From Acidobacteriota bacterium (lineage in GTDB: Bacteria; Acidobacteriota; Terriglobia; Acidiferrales; UBA7541): DNA of 64,000 nt. The translations under genes and the position numbers were made by a program. The notes under the pieces were generated by a model, which saw nothing but the letters and a program-made list of their open reading frames with translations, was not told the DNA's origin and made no database searches. Shown piece after piece: positions 33,384 through 41,986 of the stretch (position 1 is its first letter; each line of letters starts with the position of its first letter). The stretch is from assembly GCA_013289715.1 (NCBI GenBank), contig JABCZJ010000020.1, positions 1 through 64,000 on the forward strand, read 5' to 3'.

Positions 33384-34580
33384 CTACAAATTCTGGTGGC
33401 TCGACTTCGACGCGTCAATCGCCAGCGGCACCTGGTCGGCAATCTCCAACCCGTAGCCTTCGAGTGCGACCACCTTGCGCGGATGATTCGTCAACACGCG
33501 AATCCGCCGCAATCCCAAATCGATCAATATCTGCGCGCCGATTCCGCTTTCGTGCTGCACCAGCCGCTGGCGTCCCAAATCCTGCTCGACTTCCTCTCGC
33601 GCGTGGAAACGAATCCGCGGCAACTCGCCGTTCTCCGCTTCGCGCGGCGCGTCAATCTGGAATCCGCGCCCGGTGTGATGCAAATAAACAAACACGCCGC
33701 GGTCTTCCTTCGCAATCGCCGCCAGTGAGCGCTCGATGATCGCGTGACAATCGCAGGCCGTCGAGCCGAAGACGTCGCCGGTGAGGCAGTGCGAATGCAC
33801 GCGCACCAGCGGAGGACCGAATTTCGTGAGGTCGGCCAACTCCCCGCGCACCAACGCTACGTGCAGTTCGTGGTCCGCGTCGTTCGAATACGCGATCATG
33901 CGGAAATTTCCATGGCGTGTGGGCAGCACGGATTCGGCGATGCGCCGCACATGCCGTTCGTGCTGCATGCGATAACGGATCAGGTCCGCGACGGTCAACA
34001 ATTTCATCGAATGCAGCCGGCAAAATTCCACCAGTTGCGGAATCCGCGCCATGGTTCCGTCTTCATTCATGATTTCGCAAATCACGCCGGAATGGTCCAG
34101 GCCCGCAAGGCGCGCCAGGTCCACCGAAGCTTCCGTTTGCCCCGCGCGCACCAGCACACCGCCATTCCGCGCGCGCAGAGTGTAAACGTGCCCCGGCCGC
34201 GCGAGGTCTTCGGGATGAGTGTTCGGGCTGGTCGCCGCCAGAATGGTGGTCGCGCGGTCGGCCGCGCTGGTTCCCGTAGTGGTGCCGCGAAGTGCATCAA
34301 TCGGTTCGCAAAAAGGTGTGCCGAACATCGAAGTGTTGCGCGGCGTGATCGGCGCCAGCGCCAACGCGTCGCAACGTTGTTCAGTCATCGCCAGGCAAAT
34401 CAGCCCGCGGCCGAATTTCGCCATGAAGTTGATAGCTTCGGGCGTTACTTTTTCGGCGGCCATGGCCAGATCGCCTTCATTCTCGCGATCTTCGTCGTCC
34501 ACCAGGACGATCATGCGTCCGGCGCGTATCTCTTCCAGCGCTTCTTCCACGCTGGCAAAAGGTGGTTTTCGGTCGCTCAT
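33384..34580 (-). CDS. ribBA: 3,4-dihydroxy-2-butanone-4-phosphate synthase with degenerate GTP cyclohydrolase II-like domain (RibBA/RibBX type)
   Basis: The 398-residue protein has a full RibB half (about 1-205): RAGRMIVLVDDEDRENEGDL, CLAMTEQRC, SAADRATTI, HPEDLARPGHVYTLRAR and HSGVICEIMNEDG. It makes the four-carbon unit of riboflavin. The C-terminal half still looks like GTP cyclohydrolase II (VRVHSHCLTGDVFGSTACDC keeps the three Cys), but catalytic positions differ. The Arg after FGS is gone, the GHEGRGIGL block reads HHTGRGFQI, the LQAY Tyr is missing, and the ADxRDYGIGAQ block reads LVQHESGIGAQ. The second activity is therefore doubtful. The ATG at 34580 follows GAGGGAG. The gene is not linked to ribD/ribE at 61-63 kb. 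Confidence 0.9.
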   Translation of the reverse strand: MSDRKPPFASVEEALEEIRAGRMIVLVDDEDRENEGDLAMAAEKVTPEAINFMAKFGRGLICLAMTEQRCDALALAPITPRNTSMFGTPFCEPIDALRGTTTGTSAADRATTILAATSPNTHPEDLARPGHVYTLRARNGGVLVRAGQTEASVDLARLAGLDHSGVICEIMNEDGTMARIPQLVEFCRLHSMKLLTVADLIRYRMQHERHVRRIAESVLPTRHGNFRMIAYSNDADHELHVALVRGELADLTKFGPPLVRVHSHCLTGDVFGSTACDCHAIIERSLAAIAKEDRGVFVYLHHTGRGFQIDAPREAENGELPRIRFHAREEVEQDLGRQRLVQHESGIGAQILIDLGLRRIRVLTNHPRKVVALEGYGLEIADQVPLAIDASKSSHQNL

Positions 34581-34831
34581 GTTACTCCCTCGGATGCTCT
34601 TTAAATATACCACCGAGTCGCGCGGCAACTGTGATTCGTGAGTAATGATTGGCGATGAGTGAGGCGTGACCCGCGCCCGGTGAATCTTGACGCGCCGGCC
34701 CTTCGCGGTTGCTCCCGGTAACTGGTCGGAGACATGGTGCCAACCAGTCGCACGCCGCCCGCATTCTCAGTTTACGATGCCGGGGGCTTCCAATTCAGCG
34801 CAATTCACACGCAACTCTCGGAGACACGCAC

Positions 34832-35488
34832 ATGCGAATCTCTCGTGCTCGCTTTTTTCTGCCGTTGGTCATCGTCGCCGCGTGCCTCGGCGCCTGCTCG
34901 CACCCTCCCGATCCCGGTTATCTGGAATTGAAGCGCTCACAGGAAGCCATACAGGAGGCCACCAGCTGGCAGAGTGACGTTTTGGTGAAATATCCCACAG
35001 GCCAGCCGGCGATTATTGAGCTTTCGAAAGTGGATTGCCCTGGCCGCATGGAACGCGTCGGCATTCTGCGCGAAATGCACAACATCTCCGTGCGCGAAAT
35101 CTGGCTCGACGGAACCTATTTCAACAAAACCGAAAATGTAGCCGTCTGGGTCAGCCACCCCGCCAGTCTCAATCCGTTTCCGGAATGCGGCCGAGGCCCC
35201 TTCATGATTTGGGACGGGGTGTTTTACGGCGATCTGGACCAAGTTCACACCACGGGCGAGATTCGCCGCGGCAAGACCGACAACTACGATGGTGTCTCCT
35301 GCATCTGGTGGGATGTGGCGCCGGCGAAAGGAGCCGTGCCGCACTATTCGGCGTGCGTCTCGGACACCGATCACCTTCCGCGCCTCGTCACAACTGTCGA
35401 GCACGATCTGCATTACACCTACACCCTCTCGCGCTGGAACGCTACGGTCGTAACTCTCCCGCCCGAAGCCAAAGTCATCCCGAACTGA
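34832..35488 (+). CDS. Lipoprotein of unknown function
   Basis: The 218-residue product begins MRISRARFFLPLVIVAACLG followed by ACSH, a lipoprotein signal with lipidation at the Cys of LGAC. The mature part is beta-rich with four scattered Cys (KVDCPGRM, PFPECGRGP, VSCIWW, YSACVSD). It contains WDGVFYGDLDQVHTTGEIRR, so it may form a lipocalin- or LolA-like fold, but that is a guess. The ATG follows CTCGGAGACACG. It stands alone between divergent ribBA and convergent wHTH genes. Confidence 0.75.
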   Translation: MRISRARFFLPLVIVAACLGACSHPPDPGYLELKRSQEAIQEATSWQSDVLVKYPTGQPAIIELSKVDCPGRMERVGILREMHNISVREIWLDGTYFNKTENVAVWVSHPASLNPFPECGRGPFMIWDGVFYGDLDQVHTTGEIRRGKTDNYDGVSCIWWDVAPAKGAVPHYSACVSDTDHLPRLVTTVEHDLHYTYTLSRWNATVVTLPPEAKVIPN

Positions 35489-35565
35489 AAGCCCCCGACG
35501 AACAGTGATTCGTGATTGGTGAGTAGTGATTGGTGATTTATGCTGTGGCGCAGACGCTGCACGCG

Positions 35566-35889
35566 CTAGCTGGCCGCCGGTCTCTTCGCACGCCTGCGCA
35601 CCCAGTGCCGAATCAACTCATACTCCGGCACAGCCGTCGCAAACCCCTTGGTAATTCTGATCAGGCCGCGGCGTTTCAGCAGCCGAATCGCACTCTGCAC
35701 CGCCGACTTGGACAAGCCCGTAAGCTCCGCGAGCTGCTGCAGGCTCACGGCCACGCTCCGCTCCTCGGATCTGTAGAGTCGAGTCCACAAAACAACATAA
35801 GTGAGGAACGCCGCGGGCGAATGGTCGTGGCCGGTAAGGTCCGGAAGCAACACATCCAGAACGTAGTCGTCGATCGGCACATGGAGCAT
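35566..35889 (-). CDS. Winged helix-turn-helix transcriptional regulator
   Basis: The 107-residue protein shows a wHTH core: VSLQQLAELTGLSKSAVQSA (recognition helix) then IRLLKRRGLIRITKG (wing). A helical N-terminus and a basic tail (RHWVRRRAKR) flank it. The pattern resembles MarR/replication-initiator-type wHTH regulators. I chose the ATG at 35889 rather than the longer ORF. A promoter with TTGCAA (35925-35920), 17-bp spacer and TAGTAT (35902-35897) ends 7 nt before it, which points to a leaderless message. The inverted repeat CTATA-N11-TATAG overlapping the promoter could be its own operator. Confidence 0.75.
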   Translation of the reverse strand: MLHVPIDDYVLDVLLPDLTGHDHSPAAFLTYVVLWTRLYRSEERSVAVSLQQLAELTGLSKSAVQSAIRLLKRRGLIRITKGFATAVPEYELIRHWVRRRAKRPAAS

Positions 35890-35896
35890 AATCACT

Positions 35897-35925
35897 ATAC
35901 TAATTAAAGTTATAGGCCATTGCAA
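35897..35925 (-). promoter_or_regulatory. Promoter and possible operator of the wHTH regulator gene
   Basis: On the minus strand TTGCAA and TAGTAT are spaced by 17 bp. The -10 hexamer ends 7 nt before the ATG. The inverted repeat CTATA (35895-35899) / TATAG (35911-35915) overlaps the core promoter, a place where a self-made regulator could bind. Confidence 0.5.
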
Positions 35926-36029
35926 TCGGGAAGCGCGTTGCGCAAAATCACGAACCGGAAGGCGGCTCTGCCGCCAAATATCCAGGCGGCTCGCTGCCCG
36001 CATCTCCCGGACCGAACCGCGGAGGCCAT

Positions 36030-36392
36030 ATGATCAAAGGCGTCAAATTCGCTAGCATCCCGGTCAGCAATCAGGATCGCGCTCTCGCGTTCTATACGGA
36101 AAAGCTCGGGTTTCGTCTGCTCACGGATCAACCATTCAGCGACGAGCAGCGTTGGATCGAGCTCGGCATCCCCGGCGCGGACACGCGGGTCGTCCTGTTC
36201 AAATTCGGCGAAAGCCTTCAGCCCGGCTGTCAGATGAACATCACGTTCTGGGCGGACGACGTCGAAGCCACCGCGCGCGAGCTGAAGAGTAAAGGCGTGC
36301 AATTCATCATGGAACCGAAACGTGAAGACTGGGGCACCGCCGCCGCATTCAAAGACGTTGACGGCAACACCTTCGTCCTCAGCTCCAAGTGA
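36030..36392 (+). CDS. VOC (glyoxalase/bleomycin-resistance) superfamily protein
   Basis: The 120-residue protein has the VOC fold pattern of two beta-alpha-beta-beta-beta units: MIKGVKFASIPVSNQDRALA, FYTEKLGFRLLTDQPF, then NITFWADDVEATARELKSKG and FKDVDGNTFVLSS. The residue pattern is that of small stand-alone VOC proteins whose substrate is unknown. CGGAGGCC is placed at good distance before the ATG. It sits between divergent wHTH and the kinase gene. Confidence 0.88.
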   Translation: MIKGVKFASIPVSNQDRALAFYTEKLGFRLLTDQPFSDEQRWIELGIPGADTRVVLFKFGESLQPGCQMNITFWADDVEATARELKSKGVQFIMEPKREDWGTAAAFKDVDGNTFVLSSK

Positions 36393-36512
36393 ATTGCACG
36401 GTCGTGCGGTCGTTCCGGTGCCGATTCGCGCTGTGCGACCCCCCCAATCGCACCTGTGATTCACCTCGTGCGCCGCGCGGGACATCGGTCGGGGTATAAT
36501 CCCAGTTAATCT

Positions 36513-39500
36513 ATGCCCCTTGTTCCAGGCTCACGTCTAGGACCATACGAAATCGGAACGCTGCTCGGCTCAGGCGGCATGGGTGAGGTTTATCGCGCGC
36601 GTGACCCACGCTTGGATCGCAGCGTGGCGATCAAGATTCTGCCGGCCGAATTATCGGCGGACAGCGATCGTTTGCACCGCTTCGAACGCGAAGCGCGCTC
36701 CGTCTCCGCGCTCAATCACCCCAATATCGTCACCATCTACGAACTCGCGAAAGACGGTTCCGCTCACTACTTCGCGATGGAACTGATCGAGGGCCAGACG
36801 CTGCGCCAGCTGCTCATTGCCGGCTCGCTCCCCATACGAAAGGCAATCGAAATCGCGGCGCAGATTGCCGAAGGACTGGCCAAAGCGCACGAAGCGGGCA
36901 TCACGCACCGCGATATGAAGCCTGAGAACCTGATGGTCTCGCGCGATGGATTCGTCAAAATCCTCGACTTCGGCCTGGCGAAGGTTGCGTCTCCCGTGGG
37001 AGAGCAACACGAAACGCGCACGCTCTCCTCGTGGCAGACGCAACCGGGCATCGTAATCGGAACCGTGCAATACATGTCGCCGGAGCAAGCCAGCGGTGCT
37101 CCGCTGGATTTTCGCTCGGACCAATTCTCCTTCGGCCTGGTGCTGTACGAAATGGTCACGGGAAAGCGCGCATTCCCGCGAGGCACGGCCGCGGAAATTC
37201 TGGTGGCGATCATGCGCGAACCCACCGAGCCGATCGCCGTGCAAAATCCCGACGTCCCGGCGCCGCTCTGCTGGGCCATTGAACGCTGTCTGGCGAAGGA
37301 TCCCGACAAGCGCTACGTCTCGACTCGAGATCTGGCGCGCGACCTTGCCGCGATACGCGAACGCTTCTCGGAGAAACCCGCGCAGCAAGCCGAGCCTCGC
37401 GGCACCAATATTCCCGTACAGCGCACCGCTTTCGTAGGGCGCGAAAAGGAAATCGCGGCCGCAAAGGAGCTCCTGCTCTCGAAGGATGTGCGCCTGCTGA
37501 CAATCACCGGTCCGGGCGGAATCGGCAAGACGCGCCTCGGCGTGGAAATCGCCACCGGCCTGCCGGAAAATTTCTCCGGTGGTATTCATTTTGTCTCGCT
37601 CTCTCCGTTGCGTGATCCCGCGCTGATCGCTTCCGTGATCGTGCAGACTCTGGGCATTCGCGAGGCGGGAGGTCCGTCGCCACTCGAATTGCTCAAAAAA
37701 CATTTCCACGATTCCTCGCACGCGCCGGCGCTGTTCCTGCTCGATAATTTCGAGCACCTGATACAGGCCGCGCCCATCGTGGCGGATCTGCTGGCCATCG
37801 CGCCCAATCTCAAAATTCTGGTCACCAGTCGCGCCGCTCTTCACGTGTACGGTGAACATGAATTTCCAGTGCCGGCGCTGGCCGTCCCGGATGCGCAGTC
37901 CAAGTCGACTCTCGACGCGCTTTCGCAGTTCGCGGCGGTCGCACTGTTCGTGCAACGCGCCGTAGCCGCCAGACCCGATTTTGAATTGAATCAGCAGAAC
38001 GCATTCGCAGTCATCGAAATATGCGCGCGCTTGGATGGCCTGCCTCTTGCCATCGAACTCGCCGCCGCGCGGGTGAAAGTTCTTTCGCCTTCCGCGATGT
38101 GCACGCGCCTCGCCAGCCGCTTGCAATTGCTAACAGGCGGCGCGCGCGACCTGCCGCAGCGCCAGCAGACTCTTCGCGCGGCCTTCGATTGGAGCCACGA
38201 TCTCCTCAGTCCCGCCGAGCAGAAGCTTTTTCGGAGGTTATCCGTCTTCGTCGGCGGCTGCACACTGGAAGGCGTCGAAGCCGTTTGCGATACCAAGGGC
38301 GATCTGCAACTGGATCTGCTCGACGGCATGGCGTCCATGGTCGATAAGAGCCTGCTGCAGCAGCTCGAGCAACCCAACGGGGAATCGCGCTTCACCATGC
38401 TGGAAACCATCCGCGAGTACGCCCGCGAAAAATTGGAGGCCAGCGGCGAGGAAGCCGCGACCAAGCGCGCCCACGCCGCTTACTGCCTGGTGCTCGCGGA
38501 AGAAACGGCGACGGCCGAAAGCGGCGCGGAAGGCGCGGAAGTGCGCGAGCGCATCGCGCTCGAACACGACAATTTTCGCGCTGGCCTCGAGTGGTTGACC
38601 GAATCCGGAGACGCGGACTGGGGTTTGCGTCTGGGCGCCGCGCTGTTTCGCTTCTGGGAGTCGCGCGAGTATCTCGCGGAAGGTCGCGACCGGTTGGGCA
38701 AGCTGTTGCGCATGCCGGCGGCAGCGGCTCCCACGAAGGCGCGCGCGCGGGCTTTGTTTGCCGCGGGCGTGCTCGCCAGCGAGCAGGGAGAAATCGCCGC
38801 TGCGGACGCGCTCCTGATGGAAAGTCTGGTGATCGGACGTCGGTTGGGCGACAAGCAGGGCGTCGCCGTGTCGCTGAACGCGCGCGCCGTTCTTGCTCGC
38901 GACCGGGGTGACGTCGCGCTGGCGCTTTCGCTGTTCCAGGAAAGCCTCGGGCTGTGGAGACAACTGGGCGAACTGAAAGCCATCGCGCGCGCGCTCAGCA
39001 ATCTCGCGAGCGTCCTGAAGCTGCAGCGCGAATACGAACTCGCGCGCTCTCTGTGCGGGGAATGTGGCGCCATCTTTGAAGGACTCGGCGATCGCACCGG
39101 CGTCGCATGGTCGCTCAACAATCAGGGAGATGTGGCGCGCGAGCAGGGCGATTCCGCGGCGGCGCAAGCGTTGTATGAACAGGGGCTCACAATTTTTCGC
39201 GAGCTGGGTGATCGCTGGGGAATTGCCGGCACGCTCGCCGATCTGGGAAATTTGGCGCGCGAACAAAAACATTGTTCCGCCGCGCTCCCTCTGTATCGCG
39301 AAAGCCTGAAAATTTTTCAGGAACTCGATCACAAGCGCGGCATCGCGCGCCTGCTGGAGTGTTGTGCGTGCTCGGCGGCTGTGCAACAGCAGCCCGAGCG
39401 TTCGCTGCGCCTGGCCGGCGTCGCGGCTGCGCTGCGTAAAAGTATTGGCGCTCCGCTGGCCCCCGCCGAGCAAGAGAAACTGGAGGCAATCCTGGAACCA

Positions 39501-39620
39501 GCCCGGCTGGCCCTGGCGAACACCGCGAGCGCGACGGCGTGGCTGGAAGGATGGAATATGCCGCTCGATCGCACGATTGAAGAAGTCCTCGTGCCCGACG
39601 CAGCGTCGCAGCCGGGCTAG
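36513..39620 (+). CDS. Soluble Ser/Thr protein kinase fused to a signalling NTPase and TPR repeats
   Basis: The 1035-residue protein has three parts. A Hanks-type kinase lies at about 10-280: GSGGMGEVYRARDPRLDRSV, AIKILP with the Lys, THRDMKPENL, KILDFGLAKV, and GTVQYMSPEQA. A P-loop NTPase lies at about 305-640: TITGPGGIGKTRLGVEIATG, LFLLDNFEHL, ILVTSRAAL, and LDGLPLAIELAAARVK, as in AfsR/LuxR-MalT-type STAND ATPases. TPR-like repeats fill about 690-1010 (ARALSNLASVLKLQREYELA, GIAGTLADLGNLAREQK). No membrane segment is visible, so it should be cytosolic. A TATAAT at 36495-36500 lies 12 nt before the ATG, which lacks a ribosome site. Its input and targets are unknown. Confidence 0.93.
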   Translation: MPLVPGSRLGPYEIGTLLGSGGMGEVYRARDPRLDRSVAIKILPAELSADSDRLHRFEREARSVSALNHPNIVTIYELAKDGSAHYFAMELIEGQTLRQLLIAGSLPIRKAIEIAAQIAEGLAKAHEAGITHRDMKPENLMVSRDGFVKILDFGLAKVASPVGEQHETRTLSSWQTQPGIVIGTVQYMSPEQASGAPLDFRSDQFSFGLVLYEMVTGKRAFPRGTAAEILVAIMREPTEPIAVQNPDVPAPLCWAIERCLAKDPDKRYVSTRDLARDLAAIRERFSEKPAQQAEPRGTNIPVQRTAFVGREKEIAAAKELLLSKDVRLLTITGPGGIGKTRLGVEIATGLPENFSGGIHFVSLSPLRDPALIASVIVQTLGIREAGGPSPLELLKKHFHDSSHAPALFLLDNFEHLIQAAPIVADLLAIAPNLKILVTSRAALHVYGEHEFPVPALAVPDAQSKSTLDALSQFAAVALFVQRAVAARPDFELNQQNAFAVIEICARLDGLPLAIELAAARVKVLSPSAMCTRLASRLQLLTGGARDLPQRQQTLRAAFDWSHDLLSPAEQKLFRRLSVFVGGCTLEGVEAVCDTKGDLQLDLLDGMASMVDKSLLQQLEQPNGESRFTMLETIREYAREKLEASGEEAATKRAHAAYCLVLAEETATAESGAEGAEVRERIALEHDNFRAGLEWLTESGDADWGLRLGAALFRFWESREYLAEGRDRLGKLLRMPAAAAPTKARARALFAAGVLASEQGEIAAADALLMESLVIGRRLGDKQGVAVSLNARAVLARDRGDVALALSLFQESLGLWRQLGELKAIARALSNLASVLKLQREYELARSLCGECGAIFEGLGDRTGVAWSLNNQGDVAREQGDSAAAQALYEQGLTIFRELGDRWGIAGTLADLGNLAREQKHCSAALPLYRESLKIFQELDHKRGIARLLECCACSAAVQQQPERSLRLAGVAAALRKSIGAPLAPAEQEKLEAILEPARLALANTASATAWLEGWNMPLDRTIEEVLVPDAASQPG

Positions 39621-39698
39621 CGGCTGAGCAGGGCCTGAGCCGACGGCTGCTCCTGATGGCGAATAAATTTGCGCGCCGCCGGACGATCGCGCTGGATT

Positions 39699-39971
39699 TC
39701 ACTCTGCGGCAGTGGGGTCGATCAGATGCCGCACAGCCGAGACGCGATTGCAGGGAATCCCGGTGCGCCGCGCGTGCTCTTGCACCGTCGCTTCGTCCGG
39801 CGCCAGGTACACGCAGTACACTTTGTTGCCGGTGACGTAGCTGTGCAGCCACTGGATCTTTGGCCCCATTTCCTTCAAGACCGCCACCGATTTTTTCGAC
39901 ATTTCGCACAATTGCGCCTCGGTGAGGTCGCCGGCTCCCGGAACATCGCGTTCGATTACGAATTTGGGCAT
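39699..39971 (-). CDS. DUF4242 small protein
   Basis: The 90-residue protein MPKFVIERDVPGAGDLTEAQ, then LCEMSKKSVAVL and GNKVYCVYLAPDEATVQEHA, matches the DUF4242 ferredoxin-like family, whose members include nickel-binding proteins of unclear role. The ATG at 39971 has AAAGGA at proper spacing; the ATG two codons earlier would touch it. It is divergent from the OsmC gene with a 136-nt gap and may share regulation with it. Confidence 0.85.
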   Translation of the reverse strand: MPKFVIERDVPGAGDLTEAQLCEMSKKSVAVLKEMGPKIQWLHSYVTGNKVYCVYLAPDEATVQEHARRTGIPCNRVSAVRHLIDPTAAE

Positions 39972-40107
39972 GAGCATTCCTTTGAAGCGTTGGCATGCTA
40001 GCATGCACTTGGAGCAGCCACAAGAAGCCCGGGCCGAAACCCGGGCCGAAGCTGCCGCCGGATTCGCACGACGATGCGCGCGAAAACGCGCGAGAAATGA
40101 GGCAACC

Positions 40108-40614
40108 ATGGATCTTCGCACGCTGCAAAAGCCGCTGAAAGAGCAATACCGCGCCGACCCCACCTCTTCCCGCATCACCATTCGCGCCAAAGGCGCGCAG
40201 GCCGGCGCACCGATTTCCTGCTCGGTGGACATCGGCCGCGCCATCCACCAAGCCGAAGCCCACAAAGGCGTCGGAGGCGCGGGCGCCGGCGCCTGTTCCG
40301 GCGACCTGCTGCTCGGCGCGCTCGCCGCCTGCGCGCAAATCACCTGCCAGATGGTCGCCGCCGCTATGAGCATTCCCACCGAACGTATTGAGGTCGCGGT
40401 CGAGGGAGATCTTGATCTGCGTGGCACGCTCGGCATTTCGAAAGAAGTTCCAGTAGGCTTCGAAAACATCCGCGTGAATTTTGACCTCACCGCGCCCAAC
40501 GCCAGCGCGGAGCAGATCGCCGCGTTGCGCGAGAAGACCGAGCAGTATTGCGTGGTGATGCAGACGTTGCTGCATCCACCGGCGCCGCAAACGACCTGGG
40601 TTCGCCACGCTTAG
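40108..40614 (+). CDS. OsmC/Ohr family protein
   Basis: The 168-residue protein has the OsmC fold pattern: a strand-rich start, then GACSGDLLLGALAACAQITC on the central helix carrying Cys residues, IEVAVEGDLDLRGTLGISKE, and EQYCVVMQTLLHPP, where the second redox Cys of the family sits. OsmC/Ohr enzymes reduce organic hydroperoxides with a Cys pair; here the first Cys lies in a variant context (AACAQITC), so peroxidase action is likely but not certain. The ATG at 40108 follows a purine-rich GAAATGAGG. Confidence 0.82.
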   Translation: MDLRTLQKPLKEQYRADPTSSRITIRAKGAQAGAPISCSVDIGRAIHQAEAHKGVGGAGAGACSGDLLLGALAACAQITCQMVAAAMSIPTERIEVAVEGDLDLRGTLGISKEVPVGFENIRVNFDLTAPNASAEQIAALREKTEQYCVVMQTLLHPPAPQTTWVRHA

Positions 40615-41040
40615 GCGCGTGATTTGGCACGCGTGATGAGTGACAAGTGGAAAGTGATGAGTAAGCCGAGAAGCTTCGCGCGCTGCGTCGCCCAAACAGG
40701 CCGAAATGGTGCGATTAGAAATGCGTCGGTGGTGCGGTGTGATCGGCGATTCGTCGTGCGCGAAACCTGCGCAAAGTGTGCACGCAAGAATTCAATTTTC
40801 GACCGATTAGAATTGCGCAGCGTGCGCTCGCACATTGCGCGCCCAGGCTCACGCTGTGCGCCGTCATTCGTGTGCCCGGCACCTTGGTTGCAGCGACCGT
40901 GCGTACGGCGACACCATGGCCAAGTGCTCGCCCGCGCCCCAGTCTCCATGTCGCGTCCTCCGCAGCGCCGAAAAGCGCCCCGACTCACGCTAACACATTC
41001 GTTGGTCGCTGAATATTCGTAGAAATACCGAGGAGGGTAT
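40615..41040. other. Gene-free stretch
   Basis: No supported gene. It begins with a degenerate GTGAT/GAGTGA repeat (about 40619-40665, related to 34632-34665 and 35503-35540). The rest is GC-rich without hairpins or family-like ORFs; the long minus-strand ORF across it reads as noise. Confidence 0.5.
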
Positions 41041-41205
41041 GTGATTCTATTGCGGGGGAAGATAAATCGTTTGAGGGTGGAAGTAATTGAGGAACTGAAG
41101 AGCGAGCTGCTCCAAGTGCGACAGGGGGAAATCAAAACGATTGAAGCGAGCTCCACAAACGATGAGACCAACGACAACGACGAGACGGAACCTGTCGCGA
41201 CGTAA
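41041..41205 (+). CDS. Possible small protein, 54 residues
   Basis: A GTG codon with GAGGAGG a few bases upstream opens VILLRGKINRLRVEVIEELK, then SELLQVRQGEIKTIEASS and a very acidic Asn/Asp/Glu/Thr tail. The sequence is hydrophilic and coiled-coil-like. No family is recognised. It is supported only by the ribosome site and by composition, so it may be spurious. Confidence 0.35.
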   Translation: MILLRGKINRLRVEVIEELKSELLQVRQGEIKTIEASSTNDETNDNDETEPVAT

Positions 41206-41437
41206 TTGACGGGCGGACCGCCCCACGGGTGGCGAAGGGTTGCCAAGCCTTCCACACCACAGTGACGTCTTGGTTTTTCCGGGTGGCACACTCTCGCCAC
41301 AGTCGAGGGTGCGCGGCTGCAGCGGTACTGAGACGCGCAATCCGGACGCAAGCGCGTGCCCTGTGTACGACAGCGTACATATCGGGATACATATTTCCCG
41401 GTATTGCTCGAATCTCCATTCGCTGCGATTATCCTCA

Positions 41438-41500
41438 GCCGAACCGAGAATGCTCTGCGGGGACTCCGGGCTGGGATTTCGCGAGCATTCTCGGTTCGGC
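41438..41500. repeat. Perfect 18-bp inverted repeat with 27-nt loop
   Basis: Arms GCCGAACCGAGAATGCTC (41438-41455) and its exact reverse complement (41483-41500) enclose 27 nt. The hairpin ends 34 nt before the ATG of the zinc-ribbon gene. There is no T-run after it. It could be a MITE/REP-like element, an mRNA 5' structure or a small RNA. Confidence 0.8.
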
Positions 41501-41534
41501 CACTCCTGCAGTCGTCAGCCGACAGGGAATTGAC

Positions 41535-41726
41535 ATGAGCACGAAACCAAATTGCCCGCAATGCAGAAGCATCGAGACGTCTCGTTCGCATCGGCGTGGT
41601 ACAGTTGAACGTTACCTTCTTGCAGTCATCGGCGTTCGCCCTTTCCGCTGCCTCAATTGTGACGCCCGCTTCTACTCTTTCGCGCGCTTCGATGAAGAAA
41701 CCTCACTGAACAACAAGGCTGCATGA
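41535..41726 (+). CDS. Small zinc-ribbon protein
   Basis: The 63-residue product MSTKPNCPQCRSIETSRSHR, then LLAVIGVRPFRCLNCDARFY, has two CxxC knuckles (CPQC and CLNC) about 30 residues apart, as in zinc-ribbon proteins. No enzyme domain is attached. It is preceded by a weak purine stretch (GGGAAT). It is the first of three closely spaced small ORFs and follows a perfect inverted repeat. The function is unknown. Confidence 0.65.
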   Translation: MSTKPNCPQCRSIETSRSHRRGTVERYLLAVIGVRPFRCLNCDARFYSFARFDEETSLNNKAA

Positions 41727-41750
41727 GCAGGCATTTCTGAGGAATCCGAA

Positions 41751-41981
41751 ATGATCGGGAATAATTGGTGGCAGTTATACCGGGGCGCTGTTTTTGAGAT
41801 CAACCGCAGCAAAGTTTTGGATCGCGTTAAAGCAGCGGAAGACGCAATTCGGGCCCGTGTGTCACTTGGCGGACAGGTTTCCAACGATGAGCGAATCTGG
41901 ATCCAGGATGCTATGGCCGCTTTGCTCGTCTTGCGGCGAGACTTGGCGCCAAGCTCTGTTGATAAAATCAAGCAGCGCTGA
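41751..41981 (+). CDS. Small hypothetical protein, 76 residues
   Basis: The product MIGNNWWQLYRGAVFEINRS, then KVLDRVKAAEDAIRARVSL and DERIWIQDAMAALLVLRRDL, looks wholly alpha-helical, perhaps a helical hairpin. No domain is recognised. The ATG comes 24 nt after the zinc-ribbon stop; GAGGAATCC lies upstream. The stop is 5 nt before the next small ORF. Confidence 0.6.
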   Translation: MIGNNWWQLYRGAVFEINRSKVLDRVKAAEDAIRARVSLGGQVSNDERIWIQDAMAALLVLRRDLAPSSVDKIKQR

Positions 41982-41986
41982 GATGT

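Noticed and set aside
41425..41440. Single TTATCCTCA as a DnaA box
   Set aside because: Only one imperfect copy; an origin would need a cluster, so it does not support oriC alone.
41438..41500. attC (integron) site
   Set aside because: The arms are perfectly matched, without the unpaired bases and the GTTRRRY core that attC needs; no integrase is near.
40611..41591. 326-residue minus-strand ORF across the gene-free stretch
   Set aside because: Arg/Ser-rich noise without ribosome site; it conflicts with small plus-strand ORFs and the inverted repeat.
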